From positions 13,786,501 through 13,850,500 of the forward strand of contig CM073886.1 in NCBI GenBank assembly GCA_037176705.1: a DNA stretch of 64,000 bases, in the 5' to 3' direction. The DNA comes from Molossus alvarezi (Eukaryota > Chordata > Mammalia > Chiroptera > Molossidae). The translations under genes were made by a program, and so were the position numbers. Below, piece by piece: positions 1-12,535 of this stretch; within the stretch, counting starts at the first letter, position 1; every line of letters starts with the position of its first letter. The notes below the pieces were generated by a model that worked only from the letters and a program-made list of their open reading frames with translations, searched no databases and was not told the DNA's origin.

Positions 1-139
1 GAGGTGGTGTGGGTGGCAGCCACTCGATGTGTCTCTCTCACGTTGATGTTTCTCTCTTTCTCTTCCTCCTTTTCTCCCTCCTGCTCTATCTGAAGATAAA
101 TGCAAAAAAAATGTCCTCAGGTGAGGATGAAAAGAAAGA
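1..139 (+). mobile_element. VES SINE, 3' part, cut by window edge
   Basis: Starts at the TGTGGGTGGCAGCCACTCGATG block and runs through the CT-rich stretch to TGTCCTCAGGTGAGGAT and an A-rich tail. It lies in sense in the TMEM204 intron. It carries the pyrimidine-tract, AG and CAG|GTGAG layout in good condition. Confidence 0.9.
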
Positions 140-1821
140 AAGTGCCTGGGTGGGAATCAGAAGGGCCTCCTGTGCTCTGTACAAGGAAGGTGGTGTGGCC
201 CAGGCTGGATGCAGGAGGGGGTAGCTGAGGGCTGGCCAGGGGAGAGCACAGGGTTTGGCATGAAGGGGACTGGATTGCATCTGGGCTCCATGAGTCATCA
301 TCCATGTGACCCAATCCACACCTCAGTTTACCCAAATGCAAAGCAGGGATGACGTCTGCTGCCATCGGACTGATGCTGAGAATACACGAGGCAGGTGGAA
401 TGGGATCTCTGATCACTTCTGCCTGCAACCCTCTTCGGTGACTGTAAAAACCCAGACATTCCAAGTGATTAAGGAAAAGTACCCATTTGCCCTCTGCTAA
501 CTGTAGGGCTATAAAACAGAACTGGCTTCATTGCCTCAGTGAATCAACCATCTTCCATCACGTGGGGTTATCTGAAATTCCATCCCTTCAAGAAGGAAGT
601 GGAAGATTTAGAAACGTGATTGGAAAAGCTAGATTAAAAACAGACATTTTAGTGGCATTGAGGAAATGAAAGTAACATTTCCTGATCTGAAAATAACTCC
701 TAGCAGGGTAATCAAATCAGTCACTGCTGCGTTTCTCAAGAAATTCCTTTGAAACATTTATTTAGAATTATTATGAGAAATATTGTGGGTTTGGTGTGAA
801 ACTGACATCTTACTTCCTGCAGACTCTTATTTTAGAACAAGATAGTGTTGTTTACAAATATCATTTTTAAAAAACTCAAAATGGGGCGGAAGCCCCGTGA
901 ACTAAAACCAAGTTGTCTTGCAGCAACCCTGGCAGGGGGTGGGCTGCCAAAGGTGTCTCGGGGGCCTGAACCGGCGAGGTGGGGGCAGAGGTACTGTGCT
1001 CCTCTCCTAAGTATTTCCAGGCCGGCACAACTTCTGGAAAGGTTGGACCAGGCTCTAGTAAAAAACAGTCAGACAGGCAGAGGCTGATGGAAAAAGCCAG
1101 AAGCACCGCAGGGCAGCCCCGGGTGTTTCAGATGGTTCCTCTTGCCTCCACAGGCAGCCTCTCCCCTCGGTGTCTGACCATTACTCCCAACAGGTCTGTT
1201 TTGCCCAAAAAGGAAATGCATTTGGCCCTGTTTAGACTTGTTTCATTGACAAACAGTACAGAATGCAGCTATGTGCCTTTCTTCTATCATGCTGCTAATT
1301 TTAGAGTTAGGTTTTTTCCTGTACTCCGGTCTGTTTTAAACAGTCAGGGAGAGACTGAAGGGCGCCAGGATATCCTGTCCCAGGAGGGGGAAATGCCTGC
1401 TAGTACCTGTTACGCAAGCCAACCTTGAGTCCCTAGTGCCTGGGCCAGAGGGTGGGCAGGGGGAGAGCATGAGGAAGGGAAAAGCACATGGCGTCGCTGG
1501 GAGCCGGGAAAAGCTGGAACCAAGCAGAGACAGCGACACGCTGATGGGAGGGTGCCCTGGGACTGCAGCCTGAAGTGGTTATCTGCCCACTTGCTCATTC
1601 ATTCCACATCGTTTCTGGGCACAATTCACACTACACGACGCCTGGCCTGGGTCTGTTTAAAGGACAGCCTCTGCTACTCAGAGTGCGCGGCTCCAAAGGA
1701 CCTGTCACAGTGACGTTGGGGGACCCTATGCAACGGCCATGTCACCTGGTTTGCTCTATCATGTTCAGGCCACCACACCCAAGCTTCCAATTTCTTTGCA
1801 GAATTTTCCAAGTGTAATTTG

Positions 1822-2059
1822 TTTGTTTGTTTATCCTCACTGAAGGATATTTTTTCCATTAATTTTTAGAGAGAATGGAGGAAGGGAGGGGAGAAAGAGA
1901 GAGAATGTGAGAGAGACACATCGACTGGTTGCCTCCCACATGACCCCAACCAGGGCCAGGGATAGACTGCAACCAAAGTACGTGCCCTGGCCGGAAGCGA
2001 ACCCGTGACTCATTGGTCCATGGGCCGATGCTCTAACCACTGAGCCAAAATGGCCAGGA
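1822..2059 (-). mobile_element. VES SINE
   Basis: T-rich tail, TCCTCACTGAAGGATA motif, GA-rich stretch, then the tRNA-like part ending GAGCCAAAATGGCCAGGAC. Minus orientation. Confidence 0.9.
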
Positions 2060-5000
2060 CCAAAGGGTAATTTTAATTTACCTTAAAGGTGAAAAAAATT
2101 CCCTTCTGTCCCTTATTCCAGCCCCACCCCTAAGCTGAATATGCTGTGGGAACCCTGCATTTTCCCTGTGGTGAAAGCACTCTGCGTGATAGAGACTGAG
2201 GTGCCCAAATTCAACTCCTGTGCCCTGCTGTGTCTGACAGGCCCTTGGAAGGCAGGGGGCCATAGTGGCCCATGAGACGGGTACAGTCACCATGGAGCGG
2301 CTCTGCACTGTCCCCTGGGCCGCTGCCCCCTCCCCTTGGCTCCTTCTGTTGTAACCAGTACACGACAGATACCAACTGCCAGGCTTTCCTCGATTTTTTC
2401 CCTCCCTGAGGCCTCTTAAGGCCCCTCATTCAATCTGTTGGTTATCCAACTTCAGAGCGCTAGAGCCCTCTCTGCGGGGCTCAGAGCTGCTGGGCTGCAA
2501 CCACGTGCCCCTCATGTTCTGATGACAGCAGAGGTTTAAGAAGGGTCTGTAAGGAGGCCCTGCAGTGTGGGCCATCCCAGCCCCAGAGCCAGCAGCTGGA
2601 TGCATGGGCCCTGCCTTGCTGGATGTAAGTGCTCCCTTCCCACAGCCTCACACATACGTGAGCTTCGATCTGGCTCACTCTACAGACCTTCCTTTCTCCT
2701 TGACTTTCCTGGCTCCTCCTCTCGTTGCTTCTCCTATTTCTTCATGTCTGTGGTCTCACTGATGTGCGCAGAAAGGCACAGGCAGAGCAGGGAAAGCAGC
2801 GTTGAACCGGGGTGTCAGAGGCGCAAGGTCTTTCCCAGCCTCTGATAAAAGCAGATGCTGCTGACTTGCGGCAGACTCCTGAAGCAGAGGAGAAAGCCAG
2901 GGTGCGCTCTGCAGGCAGCTCAGCTGTGGGCCCTGGCTCCTGAGCACAGGCGAGCTTTCCCACAGGTGTCTGGGCTAGAGTGGGCTCCAGCAGGCTGCCG
3001 GCTCTGGGTGAGTGCCTTCATCCCTGTGCTCTTTGGACAGCAGGGAAAGCTGCTGCAGGCCTGCAGACCCTCCTTCAGTCCTGTTCGCCGCTACCGTCAT
3101 TCTGACTTCCCACTGCAGTCCTGCTGGACACCACCAACTGAAACGTTACCTGTCCCCAGACACAGCCTCCGTGCTCTTTGTTGGGACTCTCTGCCCCACG
3201 TGAGCTCGCTGTGAGGGCCAGAGCCCTGCAGGTGCTCTCAGCCCAATCCATGGGCAGACCATCCTCCTGGGCAGAATGCTGTGGGGCCTTGACATTTCCT
3301 AAGTGTGACCCTCCTGCGGCCCACCAGGAGCTCCCGGTCCGCTGGGCCCTCACTGTTGGCTATGCAGGACTGACACTGTGGTCCGAGGCTGACAGTTTTA
3401 TGTAGGCTGAATGACCTGGTGGTTATGCAGGGCTCTGTACTTGGGTCAAGTCTCGTCTTTGAAGGGCAGCTCCTTGGCCACTGCTGACCTCCTGGGCAGC
3501 GCACAGTCTACTGGAGTCCAGCCTGACAGCCCTGTGGCTACACGGGTGCGGTCAGGCTGGCAACACAGCCGGTGCCCGGAGGCTCACCATTCTTTGTCAG
3601 TGCCTCCTGGTGCTCTCCCTGGGGTGAAGGACCTGTGCACCCCACCTCTGAGAGCCTTGGGCTAGTAGGTTCTTGCCCTCATCTTGGGAGTCTATGTCTT
3701 GCCCGATGACAAGATGGGGCCATGCGAGGGGGGACCCGAAGACCAGGCTTCTCATCTGCTCCCTCCCCTAAGCCTCCCTCTCTTGTCCCCGCTGCTCATT
3801 AAAGTCTCTATACATGCTACCTCTGATCCTTTTTGGAAAATGCTGGTAAGTAAATAAAAAAAATTCCCTAGCACCGCATCAAGGACCCTAGAAATGATGT
3901 CCTGGGCTGCACCCATCAATGCCTGTGACACTCAGGGATGTTATGATAAAAAACACAGTCTCCTTCAAAGTGGAGCTTTTACCCAAATGGTCTGCCTCTC
4001 TTTAAACAGGTCTACTAGCCACAGATTTATCAGTTTCCTGAGGCGTATGGCTCTCGCTCTCAGCATCCATGGATCTCTTATCTAATCTTTGATATTATTC
4101 CTAGTTTATGATTTATCAACTCTCATCATAAGTAAGCCTCCCCCTGCCCCTGTGCAGAAGTTTTAGTGTAGCTTCCTCATTAATCATGTGAGTGGCCCAG
4201 GACCTTTCTCGAACTTACAGTTTTTCTCAAAGCACAATAACCGCAACGAAATGATGCCGTTAAAGTACAAACACACAACCATTTTTGCAGGTCGGCAGTT
4301 CCATGTTTCACTCTGAACTGCTTTCAGAATGGCCTGGGCGCTCCTTGGGGCGCTCCAACGACCCCTCCCTCATCCACGGAGCTGCCCTTGCGCTTTTCTC
4401 CCAAAGAAGGGAACCTGCGCCTGCCTATTTCCGGTCACTCGCACCCCAAGTTCTGAAGCCTGGCACCTCAGAGAGTTCGGTGTCATCCGCAAACTGAGCT
4501 CTTGCCTGTGGACACAGCCTCACCACGATCACCTGTGGCACCAGGCTCTGGCTGCACTCTTTCTGGGGCCGCAGCCAGCCCCTCCTTGAGACATAGGCCT
4601 CTCAAGTCTAAGCAGGGTGACTAAGAGCAGAGTTTACTGTGGAACCTGGTCAAAAGCTGCTTTAAAAGCCTCACGTGACTTCAGAGTCTGCTGGCTTCCT
4701 CTTTCCATTTCTGGAAATCATTAGAGTTTTTCTTTGGCAAAACCTATAAACACACAAAGGGCCACTTACCCCCCACCCCTGAGAATGCTGATTTTATCAG
4801 TCTTCAAAGGTCAGTAGAGGTGATAAATGGTAATTGTCTTGACATCTCAGGAGCTGGTGGGGATTCTGCTGTTTTTCTTAGACTCAGGGACTTTCTCAGA
4901 GCACCATACATATTTTTGTTGTTTATCAAGAATGAGAACATTGCTCGGTCTGGATAATTTGCTTTTCTGCCTTCCGCATCGATGTCCCAAGCTCATCTAC

Positions 5001-6307
5001 ATCCCACCCACACCTCTCATTTCTTCCTTCGCCTCCCCTTTCTCCATGCTGCTCAGGGCGCCGGTGTGTCAGGCAGCACTGTGGAGCGTCGGCTCCCGTG
5101 GAAGTGTACGATCACATCAATTGTACCATCTTTAGCCTTTCCTTTTCCCAGAATCCCTCCCTCTAGGGAGAAACATTGGCTCACCACTGTTTTTCTGCTC
5201 CCAATGTTGGAAGATCCCACCCACAGCTGTGCTGTGCGTGGACCCACGAACGAGCCGGTTTGCTCTGTAAGATTCTCGCTAGAAGCCTCACGCCAGCTCT
5301 ACACCACAGGTGCCTGCTTTGCCAGTTCAGCGGCCGTGCTTGCTGAGGCAGGTGTGCTGGGTGAAGGGCTCAGGGGTCAGCCCCCCGGGTTTCCACTGAT
5401 GCCACCTGCGTGTGCTGACCGTCATTGAAAAGGAAGGCCCTGTGACAGACACCGACAGCCTAGGAAGCAGGCAGGAAGGAAGAGAAAGGAAAGGGCGCTC
5501 TGCAGGCTGAGCTGTGAATCACACTGCCCACTGTGAGGCCGGCTCACAGGAAGGGGCTGCTGCCTTTGCAAACACACATTCATGAGGATGGAACCAACTC
5601 CATGTACAGAACTTGGTGTGTTTGCTAAAACTCTCCCCCTTTGATTTGTTTCTGGACAAACATTAACATCATTGCAAGGCCTTGGGACAAAAGTCTCCCA
5701 GGGACAACTCTGAGGAGAGAGGGGTTCTCCACATTAGGCTGACAGAAACGAAAAGTCTGAGGTTGAGGCCAACGCAGTCCCATACCTAGTTCCTCAACAC
5801 CATTCCTCCCCTCAGCCAGAGAACTCTATGAAGTAAAAGGCTAGTTTGATTTAGAAGAACGTCTGCACAGGCGGTCACTCGGCGTCGGGGCTGAGGCTGG
5901 AGGCGCACAGTGAGGCAGTGAGCCCACATGGGCCTCTGCCTTTCCGTGTCTGTGGATTTTTACTGCTGACACGTGGCATCCCCGGGCTCCCTGTGTCTGT
6001 TTAGTACCTACAGCACCCACTGGCCCCGGGCAGGGTTGGACCATTCCGACCACGGAGCCCGCGGGCAATCCTAGCAGCTGCGCCGGGACAGGCAGAGTGC
6101 AAGTGTGGCCGCACAGCCCTGCACTCCCGCCCGTGCGGCCCAGGCTCTTCCTGCAGGACAGCGCCTGCGCCCACTGTTTCGGAAGGTTCTCTGCATCTTC
6201 CTGGTGCAGGAGAGGGTTTTTCTAAATGTATTTTTTTTTAATGTTAACAAACCCCTTCCCTGACTATATGTTGAACTAAAATAAAGCAAAAGCCAATGCT
6301 GATCTTT

Positions 6308-6557
6308 TTATTTTTTTTATCCTCACCCGAGGACATTTTTCGATATTTTGTTCAGATAGAGTGGGAGGGAGAGAGAGAGAGAGAGAGAGAGAGAAACATC
6401 GATGCGAAAGCGACACATCGAGTGGCCACCACCCACACGACCCAACCAGGGCTGGGGACAAACTGCAACCAAGTCACGCGCCCTTAGCGGGAATCGAACC
6501 CGGATCTCTCCGGACCGCAGGCCGACGCTCTAACCGCTGAGCCAAACTGGCCAGGGC
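6308..6557 (-). mobile_element. VES SINE with 17-bp target-site duplication
   Basis: Full-length copy. The 17 bases AGCCAATGCTGATCTTT at 6291-6307 are repeated exactly at 6558-6574, so this is a fairly young L1-type insertion. Confidence 0.97.
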
Positions 6558-8547
6558 AGCCAATGCTGATCTTTACACAGAATAAGTCACGTAAATGTAG
6601 GTTTGTTAACCTCTTTTCCCTACTTTCTCCTGGGAAAAAAGCCATTAAGGTGCAGCCTCTGCATTACACCAGCTAGGAAGTGAGACAGCCACACCTGTGC
6701 TAGAAACAGCCCAGTGCTGCTCACTGCTGGATCTGCAACCGTTTTCCAGGCGAATGATGAAACAGGAGGACGCGTGGCTCGTTCGTTTTCACTCTGCAGA
6801 AGCCATCTGTCAGCCCTGCGCTGAAGACCTGCCACCTTTATCACTTCCCTGCTCATGTTTTCAGGATGAGGCGATTATGCCCAGGGTGTTGGTGTACACG
6901 TGAATTTATACTTCTTGAATAATTATCCACACCCCAAATGTTCTTGCATCTTGTAATGGAAAAAACTGACACGCTTTGAAACCTGAGTTTGTGTACCCTG
7001 TAGGCAACATAGCTAAACAGAGGGAGGAAGTAATAAATAGACTCTGATGGTTACAAAATCATAGCCTACACTATTTTCAAAAACCTACCACAGTGATCTT
7101 CAGAAAAGAAGTGACAGGACAATTGAGAAGCCCTGAGGTTCTGTGAATACTAGTGTGGGCAAGGACAGCGTCAGAGCCTTGCCGCTCGGCGCTGGGATGG
7201 TGCCTTGGCACGGCCCAGGGGTTGGAAGCCAGAGGCTGCTCTGCCGGTCTGTGGAGTGTTCCATGAGGGGGCATTTTCACCACCTGGAGTTCAGAGTGCT
7301 CTTTCCACACGCTGGTCTCCTGGTGTCAGAGGCCTAGCCTAACGCTGCTCTCTGGGAGGGTTTGCCCAGCTGCCATCCCTGCTCCCTGGCAGAGTGTGGC
7401 CCCCCACTCCCATACCATGTGTCCCAAATGCCTCTATTACAGAGGGGACCATGCTGTAGTGATTAATTTCATCTTTATTCCCCCAAGAAGAATGCCAGTT
7501 CCCCAAGGACAAGTCAACTGAGCCTTAGCAGCTCTGCCCCCGCCCCAAGCACACAGCGTGGAGTCCAACAGGTCTAATGTAAGGTGCCAGTGAGGCAGCC
7601 CTGGCTCCATGCTGAGTGACATCGACTCAGACATGGCTGCCGGGTCCTGTTCCTTGGACAGGTTGTAGTCAAGCTTAGAGGAGCTTCCAATCAAGATGGC
7701 AAAGGAGGTTACTCTTTTGTTTCCTTAATAACACATTAATATAGTATAACAGCAGAAAAAAGGAGGCTTAGAGGACTTACTGGGGAAGCTGTTATTCCCA
7801 GTGACTGCACTACATTCCACTCTGCATGAAGGACTCTGTTTGGATTTGTCTCAAACCAGGCGACTCTGAGAGGCTGAGATTAATGCGTGGTCGCACTCCA
7901 GCCGCAGGGACAATGGCTGGAGGAGGCACCATGTGTAAGCCTAAGGAGGCTGAGGCTCGACTGAACCTCTAAGCTGAGTGCTGAGGGGTCAGAGACAGGA
8001 GGACAGAAGGCAGCCCCCGAACCCCCGGGCTGATGGAGCACAGGGACAGCAGCACCACAGAAGGCTTGGAGGGGTGGAACTTGGCCTCTCAGAGGCACAA
8101 GCAGGCACCAGGTGGCCATAGCATGACCGGGCGGCCACAAGAGACAGGGAGATTTGAGGCGTGGGGCGGGGAGGGGGGTGCAGGGCGCACATTTGAGGAG
8201 TGGCTTACGGGGCTGACAGTGCAGCTGGAGGAGAAGTGTATCAAATGCATTAATATCTGCTGCAAAATCGACTGGCACAGCCATGGAAAGGGGAAAAGTA
8301 GAGGCCTATTGCCAGAGTCATGATGGACTTCAGAAAGTGCTTGTTAATTGAAGAATCTAAAATTAGTTGCCCTTCTAAAATATTCTAAATGTTTTACTGT
8401 GAAATATATATGCAAAGAACTCAATGAAACATGTGTGTCCTGCTAAAGAGATAATGAGGTAAACACCGAGAAGCCCTGGGGTCCTTCCCGTTGCGCCCTC
8501 CCCCCAGGAGGTAAGTGCTGTCCTGCACGGTCAGCCACTCCATTTTG

Positions 8548-8717
8548 TTTTTAATCCTAAATGATTTTTAGAGAGAGAGAGAGAGAGAACGAACCATTGA
8601 TGTGAGTGAGAAACATCAATCGGTTGCTTCCCATATGCGCCCCAGCTGGGGCTGGAACCCGCAACCTTTTGGTGTACAGGACAATGCTCTAACCGACAGA
8701 GCCACCCAGCCAGGGCT
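8548..8717 (-). mobile_element. Old, short VES-type SINE
   Basis: GA-repeat, CATTGATGTGAG and a tRNA-like end GAGCCACCCAGCCAGGGCT are present, but the CCTCACC tail motif is absent. It is shorter and more divergent than most copies here and may belong to an older subfamily. Confidence 0.8.
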
Positions 8718-11216
8718 CCCTGGTTTTTATACTTTTATTCCCTCCTCAAGATTTCCTAAACAGCAGCCTGACGGCTGAGCCTGCGTGAACATGCCCAGAG
8801 AAGCACAGGTGACTGAGTTGTGGCCCTGTGGCTTCCTCTCGGGCACCACTGTCTCTGCGGCTCACCCCAGCACAGTGCTGCTCCTGCAGCTGTGCACCTG
8901 TCCCTGTCCCGTCCCGGCTGCCCACAGCTCACTGTCTCGTGGAAGCGAGTTTCACACGTTGCTGATTTGGGGGACTGTTGTCTCCTGCGATGAGGAGTTT
9001 CACTGGGGTGTAATCCTTGCAGTGGAACTGTGGATCCTAGGACATCACCACACTGTCCTGAGCTCTGACTCAGTGAGGGTGGGGTCCCTCTGCCTTGAAC
9101 CTGGCCAACCCTTGGTGTTTCCTCCTTTTCTAATTCTGCCAGTCTGGTGAGTGAGTACACTTTAGTCTTTTCCAGTTTAGGGTCACCTCTTTCAATCCAG
9201 TTCTCGTAATTCACGAATCTCCACTGAAATGTCTTGCAACAAAATTCAAGGTCCTCTCTATTCATCAGTGGTGTAAACCAACCTCAAGACAGATGACTGG
9301 CTGTGACAGGATCGCCCTGGAGGCCACAGGGAAGCCCAATTCTTTCCCACTGTTCTGTTATGACGAATGATGCTGTAGAATTGCAGCTGAAACCACGTAA
9401 CAATTTTTAAAAATATTCTAATAACACACAAACCAAAAGGAAGCTTGGTTTAAAAAGGCAGAAAACAGGTTTCAATCACAGCAGAGGGTAAGTGTCTGTC
9501 CCTCCCCAGGGCGGGCAGCCAGTGCAAAGGAGCTGCTGCTCTTTGGGCAAATCCCTTCTACAGGAGCTAGTCTCCAATAGTGTCCACGCTGCAGGCTGCC
9601 AACGGCCTTGCTGTGAGCCGCTCAGCTAGGCCTTGCTCCTCTCCTCTCAGACATAAGCTGGATCCTAACTCACTCTCCCAAAGTTCCCATCCTGCCCCAT
9701 CCTTCTGGGTCTTGTTGAAACTAGGCATAACAAGCTTCCTTGGGTGACAAAAAAAATGCCAAAGACGTAGTAAAAATGAGGAGGACACATAAACTATTTT
9801 TGTTCTCATTACACAAAAACCAAGCTATAATCCCTTCCCCATTTATGCAAAAGTCGGTGCCATAAAACCACAAGCAGAGGATGCATCCTTCCCTGGGAGG
9901 GAGAAACGACAGAAGTTTCTTTTCGTCAGTGTGCATGACAAACAGAATTAGTTATTTTTAACAGAAAGGAAGTATCCAGAAGCTTTCCATGTATAAAAAG
10001 CTCCACAAAGTACTGTAGAGAATTACAATAGAGATTAGTCACTGTCACCATTGTTTAGGACACGGCCGAGGTAGGTGAATGTTTACTCATACTTTCTAGA
10101 AGGTACAGTGATGATGAGACCATGATGCTTGTGTTTTAGACAGCTCAAGCCTGTCCCTCGCCCCCACCCCAGCACTGACTTATCACACAGTTAGCGGGAG
10201 CATCAGCTGGCATTGCTGCTGCTCTTGGCTCTGGGGCCACGCTGGCGGTGCGTGACGTGGTTTCCTGAGGAAAGCAAGGGAGGCTGTGGGGAATGGAGGG
10301 ACCAGCGTGAAAAGACACATGGATGTGACAGTGCAGCGCAGTGCAGGGGGACTGAAGCAGCAGCAGGCAGCCTGGCCAGAGCACAGGGCAGGGAACGTGG
10401 CCGAGCCTTCGCGGGGCCAGTCCCATTTGGACCATCTGGGTTACAGAGAGCCTGTCTTTGTCAGGCATTTTTGGTCCCAAGAAACAGACTTACTCAGGTC
10501 AGTACATCAGAGGGTGGGATGCTGGTGGAGAACATGGGGTTCCCTGGGCCACCCAGGCCTCTGCTTCTCCCTGCTCCCCTCACTCTTGCTAGCCATGGCC
10601 CGCTCGACCCCACCGCCTCCTCCTTCCAGTGTCCTCTGCATTGTCAGCCCTTCCCAGCTGAGGGGTGTGACAATCTCGGAGGTCAAGGAGGAGCAGGGCC
10701 AGTGGACCAGCTTCCTCGACAGCAGAACAGTGTGGTCTCCCCTCCATCCCAGCAGCAGGGGTTTCTAGCCTGCATTCAGAGCTGACGCCATTACACACCA
10801 GTGCCCGGCTATCCTAGTCAACAGCTCCTGGGTGCAAATCCTAGCTTTCCTGTAGCAAAACCTAATAAAATCTAGTCTTTGAAACTCCTTCAAGATAAGA
10901 CTATTAAAGTAATGATGCTGTGGTGTTAGCATCACATTAGAACAGAATGTGAAGAAGTCTGTGGGACCCACCATCAGTGGAAGACTCTGGCCACAGTCCT
11001 AGCACAGCCCCCTCCCCTTCTCTGCTGTCAGAGTTGAGAGAGAGAAGGGAAGAGTATGGAGGGGAAATAAGCAGAGAGGACCTTACCCCAAATCACTAAT
11101 GGGTTTGTTTGTGGTGAGGGAAAGCGAGTTCCAGTGTCACATTTATGGGGAGGCCGACTAAGGAAGTAGCCGACACCTGGACGATCCCAGGAAGTGCACG
11201 TGGACCAGACTGCTTT

Positions 11217-12010
<794 letters not shown>

Positions 12011-12535
12011 GGGTTGCCAGGGAGGGGCCCTGCTTGGGACTTTATCCACTGTAATGGAACAGTCTAGAAACCAAGGGACTGCCTGTATGGAGGCGGTCGA
12101 TTCGTATGGTTTCTTACATATGCATATGTACGATACACAGGTATGTTTACTATGTTTATATAAATATATTATACGACCACATATCGTCTGTGCCAGCCTC
12201 CTCCTGACCCACTCACAACCTGGCTTCACGCTCACCCATGTCGCGAGGAAGAGACCAGCGCCTGAGATGCACGCGAGGAGCGGCAGCTGCCCTGCCCAGC
12301 ACCCTGCCCAGGGTTGGTTCACTCTGCACCTGCTGAGGGGCACCTGCAGCTGCCTTATCTTTGGTAAAGCAGAACATCCCAGGAGGTTTTCTGGAAGTGA
12401 CCAAGATCTTCCTAGAGTGGCTCAGAATTTGTAATCAGATGGTTACGGCTTTATGACAGGATGGAGTTAGTAATGTATGTTTGTGCCTGACTATTTTTCT
12501 AAGTTAAAATAAAATGCAAACCTCTTACCAGTGTC
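12011..12535 (+). other. TMEM204: TMEM204 3' untranslated region
   Basis: About 500 bases follow the TMEM204 stop up to a canonical poly(A) signal near 12508 and a GT-rich stretch about 20-40 bases later. No transposon is seen inside it. A TA-rich stretch with a palindromic ACATATGCATATGT core lies near 12117. The cleavage site is inferred; no transcript is available here. Confidence 0.75.
12508..12513 (+). terminator. TMEM204: TMEM204 poly(A) signal AATAAA
   Basis: This canonical hexamer lies about 500 bases after the TMEM204 stop. GTGTCT and GTGTGCTGT motifs follow within 40 bases as a possible GU-rich downstream element. Confidence 0.75.

Larger units (their letters stand above)
140..11205. 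other. Intronic sequence of both TMEM204 (+) and IFT140 (-), no supported exon
   Basis: Apart from three VES copies (1822-2059, 6308-6557, 8548-8717), no coding exon could be supported on either strand. Open frames up to 190 codons (for example near 10213-10785) lack recognisable protein sequence and splice context. The stretch is non-repetitive by eye and of mixed base composition. It may hold unrecognised ancient repeats or regulatory elements. Confidence 0.6.

Noticed and set aside
10213..10785. Plus-strand open frame of 190 codons
   Set aside because: Composition is typical of GC-richer intron. It has no recognisable domain and is overlapped by other open frames of similar length.
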